From: Algiphilus sp.
GTDB taxonomy: Bacteria > Pseudomonadota > Gammaproteobacteria > Nevskiales > Nevskiaceae
Assembly (NCBI RefSeq): GCF_023145115.1
Contig: NZ_JAGLEJ010000004.1
Location: 1-27,567 of the forward strand
Reading direction: 5' to 3'
Length of the DNA: 27,567 nucleotides
Part shown: positions 9,523-15,023 of the stretch, in pieces
How the letters are laid out: each line of letters starts with the position of its first letter
How positions within the stretch are numbered: position 1 is the first letter of the stretch
Notes under the pieces: model-generated
The model's database searches: none
The model's input: the letters and a program-made list of their open reading frames with translations, nothing else
What the model was told of the DNA's origin: nothing
Position numbers and translations under genes: made by a program

Positions 9523-9874
9523 GGAAAGCCCGTACCCGTCGTGCATGACATGAGGCGCATGCCGGCAGGATAGCGCCCCGATCGCACCGGGCGACTCGTG
9601 CCAGCGCTTGTAGAAGGCCCCGGCGCACAAAAAAGGCCCCGATCGGTGATCGGGGCCAGCTGGCCGGCTTGGCTCGGGGTTGGGGGAGAGCGCTGGATCG
9701 GGGGGATCGCGCTGGAGCCGGCCACAGGGAGACTTCGAGGGGTACGTTACGCGCTGCCGTCGGCACTGGCGCACCAAAGGCGACAGGCGGTTCACCTTGG
9801 AGGATGGGCGGGATGCGCGGTACCGCGCGCCGGACATGCGGCAGCAGCACGACATGCGGGCTATCATTCGGCGC
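9523..9874. other. 352-base divergent intergenic region
   Basis: This region separates the kinase gene (-) from the nuclease-fold lipoprotein gene (+). It holds the terminator-like hairpin described separately at 9629-9657, a perfect 12-bp palindrome GGCCAGCTGGCC (9653-9664) that overlaps it, and a perfect 14-bp palindrome GCGCGGTACCGCGC (9815-9828). A TATCAT hexamer at 9862-9867 could be the -10 of the nuclease gene, placing the transcript start at about its GTG; no matching -35 is visible. I see no convincing gene. Confidence 0.5.
9629..9657 (-). terminator. Intrinsic-terminator hairpin in the kinase leader
   Basis: Perfect arms GGCCCCGATC (9635-9644) and GATCGGGGCC (9648-9657) enclose a 3-base loop, and six A's (9629-9634) lie beside them, so on the minus strand a 10-bp GC-rich stem is followed by TTTTTT. 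It points toward the kinase gene, 107 bases ahead of its start. No gene that needs ending lies upstream on that strand, so it either ends a small unrecognised transcript or acts as an attenuator. Confidence 0.75.
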
Positions 9875-10453
9875 GTGAAATACCGACCCATCCAGCTCCG
9901 GCTCGTCACTCTGGCCGTCATCGCGCTGGGCGCGAGCGGCTGCGCCACCTTCGGCGAGGATCGCCCCAAACCGGCCAAGACCACCGGCCCGCCCGACCGC
10001 TCCAGCTGGTTCCTGCCGGCCGACCAGTCGCCGCCCGAGCCCACCGAGACCATCGCCGGACGCGCCGGAGTCCTCAGCGGCGACACGCTCGAGGTCGACG
10101 ACGCGGTCGTCGTCCTCTCCGGCATCGATGCACCCGAGCCTGCGCAGCTCTGCCGGCGCGAGTCGGGCCTGCCCTACCGCTGCGGCGAGGACATGACCGC
10201 CCTGCTGGAGCAGCGCCTGCAACGCGACCGCGTGACCTGCGAGGTGGCACTGCTCGAATCGGGCGTCTATACCGGCGTCTGCAGACACTACGGCGCCAAT
10301 CTCAACGAGTGGATGGTCCGCCAGGGCTATGCCGTAGCGAACAACGTCGACTCACCTTATGTCGACATCGAACGCGAAGCAGCGCTCGCCGGGCGCGGTC
10401 TATGGGCCGGCATCTTCGAACGGCCGTCGGACTGGCGCGAGCGCAACGACTGA
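9875..10453 (+). CDS. SNase-fold (thermonuclease-like) lipoprotein, probably inactive
   Basis: 192 residues. A basic N-terminus and a hydrophobic stretch lead to a lipobox at Cys23 (ALGASGC). A linker follows, then a staphylococcal-nuclease-type domain from about residue 58: AGVLSGDTLEV, LSGIDAPEPAQLC, CGEDMTALLEQRL, VTCEV, LNEWMVRQGYAVANN and AGRGLWAGIFERPSDW. The two acidic calcium-site residues, Asp85 and Glu88 of IDAPE, and Asp70 of GDT are kept. However, the arginine equivalent to R35 is Val80, and there is no arginine where YGR (R87) should be (VYTGV, 131-135). Both arginines are needed for catalysis in the known nuclease. The start is uncertain: GTG 9875 gives the best signal peptide, and ATG 9854 or 9836 are in frame; none has a good ribosome site. 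Confidence 0.8.
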   Translation: MKYRPIQLRLVTLAVIALGASGCATFGEDRPKPAKTTGPPDRSSWFLPADQSPPEPTETIAGRAGVLSGDTLEVDDAVVVLSGIDAPEPAQLCRRESGLPYRCGEDMTALLEQRLQRDRVTCEVALLESGVYTGVCRHYGANLNEWMVRQGYAVANNVDSPYVDIEREAALAGRGLWAGIFERPSDWRERND

Positions 10454-10484
10454 GCCCCGCACTCCGGGACCGAAAGCAGAAAGA

Positions 10485-10530
10485 AGGGGACAGTATACTA
10501 ATTCTCGGGAGAATTAGTATACTGTCCCCT
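10485..10530. repeat. Perfect palindrome, REP-like (GGGGACAGTATAC family)
   Basis: Two identical 22-base arms (10485-10506 and 10509-10530) are separated by GG. Each arm holds GGGGACAGTATACTAATT. The AT-rich core is foreign to the local base composition. From memory, this GGGGACAGTATAC core is common next to REP-associated tyrosine transposases (RAYT) in Gammaproteobacteria; no such transposase is in the window. It sits between the convergent nuclease-fold and rdgC genes. Confidence 0.8.
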
Positions 10531-10675
10531 GCCATGTCCCCCTGCCGTCTGTCTCCTTCCGTCTCTCGGCCGTGCTGTGGTCCCCGCGGCGTCGGTAGCG
10601 GGTCGCCCCCGCGGGAATCCGGTTACTGCCCCCGATTCCCTTGTCCGTGTGCCGTACGCGCATCCCGCAGAGGCG

Positions 10676-11566
10676 TCACTCCGCGCCCGCGTTCAGCACC
10701 CGTCGCAGATCATCGATCATCGGACCGAGCGTGCTGCACATCAGCATGAAATCGGCCGCGAACGCGGCGTCCGGGTCGGAATCGGCCTCACTGTCGGACG
10801 CCGACTCCTCGACCTGGACACGCTTGACCTGCATCTGATCGTCGAGCGTGAAGCGTAGCTGGTCGCGCCAGGACAGGCGAAGGCGCTGCACGAACTTGCC
10901 GGCGGACAGGTGGGTGCGGATCTCGGGCAGGTCGAGGCTGTGGCGGGCGTAGCGCACCGCCGGTCGCTGCGCCTGCGGGCTCACCAGCTCGCATTCGTCG
11001 TCCAGCGCGAAGGGCTCGGGGGCCTCGCCGGAAGCCAGCCACTGCGTCATCTGCGCGCCCACGGAAGGCTCGCAGCCGAGCGGCGCGAAACCGTTGCCCT
11101 CGACGGTTCTGCCGAGCAGCGCCAGCAATGATTCGGCGGTCCCGACGCTCGCCGCATCGATCGCCAGCAGGCCGCGTTCCGGATCGATCCACGCCCGTGT
11201 CACCTTGCGCTGCCCGAAGGCGCGCGGCAGCAGCTCGGTGGTCACCTGTTCCTTGAGCTCGCGCAGATGCTTGCGCGACGGCGCGAAGCCCTTGACCTGC
11301 TCGAAGGTCTGCGCGCGTGACGCCACCTGGTCACGGATCACCGGCCCCGGCAGCAGCTTCTTCTCTTCGCCGTACGCGAACAGGAGCTGGCGGTCCTGGC
11401 CGAAGACGAGCTGCGCGTCGCCCCGCGGCGACAGCCAGCCCTCGGAGCTCCACTGCAGACCGGATACCGGCTGCAGCGTGCTCGCCTGCAGTCGCTCCTC
11501 GAATTCCGCCGCGTTCAGTGTCCAGCGGTTGTCGCTGACGAAGAGCTGGAGATTCTTGAACCACAT
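10676..11566 (-). CDS. rdgC: Recombination-associated protein RdgC
   Basis: 296 residues, the normal RdgC size. It starts MWFKNLQLF, as the family does, and has LQWSSEGWLSPRGD, VIRDQVASRAQTFEQVKGF, ELKEQVTTELLPRAFG, AWIDPERGLLAIDAASVG and a C-terminal ACTLGPMIDDL-like segment (CSTLGPMIDDLRRVL). RdgC forms a ring around DNA and limits RecA action. It is restricted to beta- and gammaproteobacteria, which helps place the organism. The ATG at 11566 has only a weak ribosome site. The acidic stretch near residues 250-270 (EESASDSEADSDPD) is longer than I expect, perhaps a halophilic or lineage trait. Confidence 0.95.
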   Translation of the reverse strand: MWFKNLQLFVSDNRWTLNAAEFEERLQASTLQPVSGLQWSSEGWLSPRGDAQLVFGQDRQLLFAYGEEKKLLPGPVIRDQVASRAQTFEQVKGFAPSRKHLRELKEQVTTELLPRAFGQRKVTRAWIDPERGLLAIDAASVGTAESLLALLGRTVEGNGFAPLGCEPSVGAQMTQWLASGEAPEPFALDDECELVSPQAQRPAVRYARHSLDLPEIRTHLSAGKFVQRLRLSWRDQLRFTLDDQMQVKRVQVEESASDSEADSDPDAAFAADFMLMCSTLGPMIDDLRRVLNAGAE

Positions 11567-11616
11567 CGTGGAAGCCCGTCCCGACGGAGGACGCGGCCGC
11601 ATGCCGCGCACATGAC

Positions 11617-11639
11617 GAGGCCCGCGCGCGGCGGGCCTC
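11617..11639. terminator. GC hairpin between tRNA-Gln and rdgC
   Basis: Perfect 9-bp arms GAGGCCCGC (11617-11625) and GCGGGCCTC (11631-11639) with a 5-base loop lie just downstream of the tRNA on the minus strand. There is no U-tract on either side, so it may be a processing or transcript-end structure rather than a classical terminator. Confidence 0.45.
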
Positions 11640-11645
11640 CGGAGA

Positions 11646-11719
11646 TGGCTGGGGGACTAGGATTCGAACCTAGACTGGCGGAGTCAGAGTCCGCTGTCCT
11701 ACCGTTAGACGATCCCCCA
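11646..11719 (-). tRNA. tRNA-Gln (anticodon CUG)
   Basis: On the minus strand the acceptor stem TGGGGGA pairs with TCCCCCA, followed by G and an encoded CCA. The D arm reads TCTAACGGTAGGA, the anticodon stem GCGGA/TCCGC holds the loop CTCTGAC (anticodon CTG), and the T arm is CTAGG-TTCGAAT-CCTAG. The length of 74 with CCA is normal. The U1-A72 type acceptor end is typical of tRNA-Gln. Confidence 0.95.
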
Positions 11720-11731
11720 GCAGGACACAAA

Positions 11732-11759
11732 AACCTACCAGAGCGCGACGCCGATGCAA
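11732..11759 (-). promoter_or_regulatory. Possible promoter of tRNA-Gln
   Basis: On the minus strand TTGCAT (11754-11759) and TAGGTT (11732-11737) are 16 bases apart and end 12 bases before the tRNA. The match to sigma70 is moderate. Read-through from rpsI upstream is the alternative. Confidence 0.4.
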
Positions 11760-11765
11760 AGACCG

Positions 11766-11783
11766 GCCCCGCACTCCGGGGGC
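11766..11783 (-). terminator. Short hairpin just after rpsI
   Basis: GCCCCG and CGGGGGC (11766-11783) pair around CACTC directly after the rpsI stop. On the minus strand it is followed by CGGTCTTTG, a weak U-rich run, so it is a plausible but weak terminator. The 15-base string GCCCCGCACTCCGGG is repeated exactly at 10454-10468, after the nuclease-fold gene. Confidence 0.4.
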
Positions 11784-11784
11784 A

Positions 11785-12180
11785 TCAGCGCTTGCTGAAC
11801 TGGATGCTGCGACGCGCCTTGTGCTTGCCGACCTTCTTGCGCTCCACCGCACGGGGGTCGCGCGTGATGTAGCCGGCGGCACGCAGCGGCGACTTCATCT
11901 CCGGATCATAGTCGGCGAGTGCACGGGCAATGCCGTGACGGATGGCACCGGCCTGGCCGCTGGGACCACCGCCGGACACCGTGATGGTGAAATCGAAGCG
12001 ATCGAGCGACTCCACGGTCTCGAGCGGCTGACGCACGATCATGCGCGAGGTCTCGCGACCGCCGAAGTAGTCCTCCAGCGACTTGCCGTTGACCGTGATG
12101 CTGCCGGTGCCCGGCTTCAGGAAGACGCGTGCGGCGGCCGTCTTGCGGCGGCCCGTTCCGTAGTTCTGCGTGGCGCTCAT
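11785..12180 (-). CDS. rpsI: 30S ribosomal protein S9
   Basis: 131 residues, the standard length. It has NYGTGRRKTAAARVFLKPG at the start, SGGGPSGQAGAIRHGIARAL in the middle and the invariant ending KARRSIQFSKR, whose C-terminal arginine reaches the P-site tRNA in the ribosome. It lies 15 bases after rplM in the universal L13-S9 operon. Confidence 0.99.
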   Translation of the reverse strand: MSATQNYGTGRRKTAAARVFLKPGTGSITVNGKSLEDYFGGRETSRMIVRQPLETVESLDRFDFTITVSGGGPSGQAGAIRHGIARALADYDPEMKSPLRAAGYITRDPRAVERKKVGKHKARRSIQFSKR

Positions 12181-12195
12181 ATCGGGAAGATCGCT

Positions 12196-12624
12196 TTAGA
12201 GAGTGACGGCAGCGGGCTGCTGCGCGGTATGCGGATGCTCGGCGCCAGCGTAGACCTTGAGCTTGCCGAACTGCGCGTAACCCAGCGGACCGCGCGGCAG
12301 CATGCCGCGAACCGCCTTCTGAATGACGCGCTCGGGATGGTCGGCGAGCTGATCGCTCAGCGTCGTCGACTTGATGCCGCCCGGATACCCGGTGTGGCGA
12401 TAGTAGATCTTGTCGCTCATCTTCTTGCCGGTCACGCGCACTTTCTCGGCGTTGACGACCACGACGTAGTCGCCCACATCGGCGTGCGGCGTGAACTCGG
12501 GCTTGTGCTTGCCGCGCAGCCGGCGTGCAATCTCGCTGGCGAGGCGGCCAAGCGTCTGGCCCTCGGCGTCGATGATCACCCAGTCGCGCTTGGCGTTCTG
12601 GGCATTGGCAAAGAAGGTGCTCAT
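12196..12624 (-). CDS. rplM: 50S ribosomal protein L13
   Basis: 142 residues, the same length as the E. coli protein. Typical segments are WVIIDAEGQTLGRLASEIA, RGKHKPEFTPHADVGDYVVV, KIYYRHTGYPGGIK and the MLPRGPLG turn. The ATG at 12624 follows a leader that contains a terminator-like hairpin, described separately. L13 is known in E. coli to repress its own operon. Confidence 0.99.
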   Translation of the reverse strand: MSTFFANAQNAKRDWVIIDAEGQTLGRLASEIARRLRGKHKPEFTPHADVGDYVVVVNAEKVRVTGKKMSDKIYYRHTGYPGGIKSTTLSDQLADHPERVIQKAVRGMLPRGPLGYAQFGKLKVYAGAEHPHTAQQPAAVTL

Positions 12625-12636
12625 TTGGATATCCGT

Positions 12637-12660
12637 CAAAAAGCCGCCGCGAAACGCGGC
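12637..12660 (-). promoter_or_regulatory. Leader hairpin with U-tract before rplM
   Basis: On the minus strand AAGCCGC ... GCGGCTT can pair, or the tighter GCCGCG-TTT-CGCGGC (12646-12660), and TTTTT follows (12637-12641). It lies between the promoter and the rplM start, about 12 bases before the ATG. It looks like an attenuator or an autoregulatory site for L13. Confidence 0.65.
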
Positions 12661-12685
12661 TTGTCCAGCCCGGAAAAGGCGCGAG

Positions 12686-12714
12686 ATGATAGAGGCTGAG
12701 CCCCGCACTTGCAA
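12686..12714 (-). promoter_or_regulatory. Sigma70 promoter of rplM-rpsI
   Basis: On the minus strand TTGCAA (12709-12714) and TATCAT (12686-12691) are exactly 17 bases apart, so the transcript should start near 12679 and have a leader of about 55 bases. Confidence 0.7.
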
Positions 12715-12801
12715 GCGCGGGGGACCGTCCGGCGGCTCATCGCCCGTTCAGCCCGCGCCTGCATGATACCGGCCATAAAACTTCGTGTGAGGAGTCACGC
12801 C

Positions 12802-13383
12802 ATGCCCCGTCTGATCGTACCCACGCTCCTGCTTTCCTCCCTGTTCGCGCTGGGGGCCTGCACCGGCGAGGCCCTGGAATCGGATCCGGTCTCGGCCGAG
12901 GAGCAGGCCGCGGAGGCCGCGGGCGACAGCGGCAAGCCGTCCGGTGAGGACGCCGGCGCGGCGACCGGGCCGGCTCCCGCGCAGACGAGCAGCGCCCAGC
13001 CCGCCGCCGCGCGACCCGCGCCGGCGCGTCCGGCTCCGGAACCGGTGTGTGATACCTGCGGGACGGTCGCCGGCGTAGAGCCGCTCGAGGTTCGCGGCAA
13101 GGGTTTGGGGGCCGGCGCGGTCGGCGGCGCCGTCGCGGGCGGCGTGCTCGGCCACCAGATCGGCAGTGGCAGCGGCAACAAGATCGCCACCGTGGTCGGC
13201 GCGCTGGCAGGCGGCTACGCCGGACACAAGGCCGAGGAACGCATCCGCACCCAGACCGCCTATCGCGTCACGGTGCGCATGGACAACGGCGGCACGCGCA
13301 CCTTCGAGATGTCGGACGCTTCACACCTGAGCCCGGGTCAGAAGGTCACCGTGCACGGCGACCAGGTGGTCGTGCGCAACTAG
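12802..13383 (+). CDS. Glycine-zipper 2TM outer-membrane lipoprotein
   Basis: 193 residues. A signal peptide ends in a lipobox at Cys20 (FALGAC). A long Ala/Pro/Glu-rich spacer follows (residues 21-80), then a VCDTCG pair (Cys83, Cys86). The glycine zipper, about 101-145, is GLGAGAVGGAVAGGVLG...GNKIATVVGALAGGYAGHKAEERI, as in the 17-kDa-antigen/SlyB type. The C-terminal domain is a small basic beta unit (YRVTVRMDNGGTRTFE, LSPGQKVTVHGDQVVV). A GAGGAG site precedes the ATG. Such proteins insert in or attach to the outer membrane; the precise role is unknown. Confidence 0.85.
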   Translation: MPRLIVPTLLLSSLFALGACTGEALESDPVSAEEQAAEAAGDSGKPSGEDAGAATGPAPAQTSSAQPAAARPAPARPAPEPVCDTCGTVAGVEPLEVRGKGLGAGAVGGAVAGGVLGHQIGSGSGNKIATVVGALAGGYAGHKAEERIRTQTAYRVTVRMDNGGTRTFEMSDASHLSPGQKVTVHGDQVVVRN

Positions 13384-13414
13384 CGATGCCCCGGGGTGGC
13401 CACGCGCCACTCCG

Positions 13415-13515
13415 GGAGCGGCATGAGGGACAGCGTGCTTATTGCAGGCGCTAACGGCTCATCCGTGACGCCCTATTGACGCAACGAGCATACTGTCCCC
13501 TTGCCATGCCGCTCC
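13415..13515. repeat. Diverged inverted-repeat element related to the 10485 palindrome
   Basis: The left arm GGAGCGGCATG + AGGGACAG (13415-13433) and the right arm CTGTCCCCTTGCCATGCCGCTCC (read as 13493-13515) are inverted copies with a 4-base gap and a few changes. The arms continue inward as CGTGCTTATTG against GCAACGAGCATA. The ACTGTCCCC and TGCCATG portions are shared with the palindrome at 10485-10530 and the sequence after it. An imperfect inner hairpin (GGCG..ACGG/CCGT..CGCC) lies at its centre. It looks like a small non-autonomous or REP-type element. Confidence 0.65.
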
Positions 13516-13602
13516 GCCTCCCGCGTGAGGAGGCGCGAGCGCAACGTTGTCCCGGAGCCGGGGTTGCTGTCCCTTCTGCTGGTTCAGCCCCCTGCTCCGC
13601 CG

Positions 13603-14154
13603 TCAATCCACCGCCGCGATATCGGCGTCGCCGAGGCGGCCCGCGAAGAACAGGCCGGCGTAGACCTTGGGCTCGACGGCAAGCCCTCTCGCAGCGGCAT
13701 CCGACAGCCACGCGGGCGCATCGTCGAGCGGCACCACGTGCGTGACGATGTCCTCGCCGGCGACACCGCCGCCAGCCCCGACACGCGCCAGCCCGGTCGC
13801 CAGCACCATGTGCGTGCGCTCGGAGGTCAGCCCCGGCGCGGTGGGCCCCGACATGAGCAGCGCGATACGCGCTGCCCGGAAGCCGGTTTCCTCCTCGAGC
13901 TCGCGCGCCGCCGCGGTCTCCGGGGTTTCGCCGGTACCGTCGTCGGCGACGATGCCGGCCGGCAGCTCGATGGCCCGAGCCCCCACCGGATGCCGGAACT
14001 GCTCCACGAACACGATCTCGCGCGCCGGCGTCACGGCCACCACCGCGGCACCGCCGTTGCCGACCGTCCGGCTCGCGTATTCCCAGCGCCCGTCGCGCAG
14101 CAGCTCGAGAAAGCGGCCCCGGCCGAGGCTCTCGATGGCGGGCTTTTCCGTCAT
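13603..14154 (-). CDS. Nudix hydrolase, ADP-ribose pyrophosphatase-like
   Basis: 183 residues. The Nudix box is clear: GETPETAAARELEEETGF fits Ex7REUxEExGU. The preceding PAGIVADDGTGE has three residues more between the first glycine and glutamate than the consensus. Upstream, EIVFVEQFRHPVGARAIELPAG is the usual ADP-ribose-pyrophosphatase context. The enzyme would cleave a nucleoside diphosphate linked to another group; the substrate is not certain. Its ATG overlaps the stop of rlmJ (ATGA), so the genes are translationally coupled. An open frame continuing upstream is only the rlmJ overlap. Confidence 0.88.
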   Translation of the reverse strand: MTEKPAIESLGRGRFLELLRDGRWEYASRTVGNGGAAVVAVTPAREIVFVEQFRHPVGARAIELPAGIVADDGTGETPETAAARELEEETGFRAARIALLMSGPTAPGLTSERTHMVLATGLARVGAGGGVAGEDIVTHVVPLDDAPAWLSDAAARGLAVEPKVYAGLFFAGRLGDADIAAVD

Positions 14155-14966
14155 GGTTCCATCCATTCCAGTCGGTGGGTGGCGCGCGGATCGCGCGCCA
14201 GGATCCCGGCCATCCAGGCCAGGGGTTCGGCAAGCTGCGTGTCGAGCCCGTAGGGCGGATTGACCAGCGCAACGCCGCAGGCGTGCATGCGGCCGGCGCC
14301 GGCCGCCCCGTGGTCGACCATGGCATGCCACAGCGGCCGATCGAAGGCGCGCGCGACGCGCCGCAGCATGCGGTCGGCCTCGACCGCGTTCTTGCGTGCG
14401 TACCAGAGCATGTGCACGGCATGCCTGTAGCGATCGGCGCAGCGCCCCAGCAGATCGGCGACGGCGCGGAACTCGTCGGGCCGCTCGAAGGGCGGGTCGA
14501 CTAGAACGAGGCCGCGCGCGTGGCGTGGAGGCAGCAGCGCATCGGCGCGATAGCCGTCGCGGCGCTGCACGGTGGCGCGCGCGCCGCAGCAGTCGGCCAG
14601 TGCGTCGGCGATGGGCGCCTGCGACTCGACCAGCAGCAGCTGATCGTCGGGCCGCGCCATCTGCATCGCAAGCCAGGGAGAGCCGGGATAGCAGCCGTCA
14701 CCGGCGGCGTCCACCACCTGCAGGAAGGCACGCACGGCCTCGGGCGCACGGTCGGCGGCCGCGCGCAGGCGCCCGATGCCGTCGCGCCACTCGCCGGTGC
14801 TGTCCGCCGCCGCCGAGTTCAGCGCGTAGCGCCCGGCACCGGCGTGGGTATCAACGTAGGACCAGGGCCTGGCCTTCCGATTCATCGCCGTCAGCGTGGC
14901 GTGCAGAACGCAGTGCTTCCAGACGTCGGCGAAGTTTCCGGCGTGATAGGCGTGCCGATAGTGCAT
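14151..14966 (-). CDS. rlmJ: 23S rRNA (adenine-2030 N6) methyltransferase RlmJ
   Basis: 271 residues, near the usual length. The start MHYRHAYHAGNFADVWKH is the family's own. YVDTHAGAGRY forms the SAM site, YPGSPW follows, and the catalytic DPPF motif is at 157-160 (VLVDPPFERPDEF). ALVNPPYGLD is near the end. The enzyme methylates A2030 of 23S rRNA during ribosome assembly. The upstream TATCAT at 14974-14979 lies only a few bases before the ATG, so the message may have a very short leader. It is divergent from the AddB-like gene. Confidence 0.96.
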   Translation of the reverse strand: MHYRHAYHAGNFADVWKHCVLHATLTAMNRKARPWSYVDTHAGAGRYALNSAAADSTGEWRDGIGRLRAAADRAPEAVRAFLQVVDAAGDGCYPGSPWLAMQMARPDDQLLLVESQAPIADALADCCGARATVQRRDGYRADALLPPRHARGLVLVDPPFERPDEFRAVADLLGRCADRYRHAVHMLWYARKNAVEADRMLRRVARAFDRPLWHAMVDHGAAGAGRMHACGVALVNPPYGLDTQLAEPLAWMAGILARDPRATHRLEWMEP

Positions 14967-15023
14967 GGCGGCATGATACGGCGGCGGGCGCAGAGGCCCA
15001 TGGTTTGACCTACCCTTCGGCTC

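Noticed and set aside
9680..9812. Many GGA motifs on the plus strand, suggesting a CsrB/RsmZ-type RNA
   Set aside because: There is no promoter, no terminator on that strand and no regular hairpins presenting the GGA in loops; GGA is frequent in this composition.
13501..14253. 250-codon plus-strand frame opposite the Nudix gene
   Set aside because: The Nudix box is clear on the minus strand; this frame has no ribosome site or recognisable domain.
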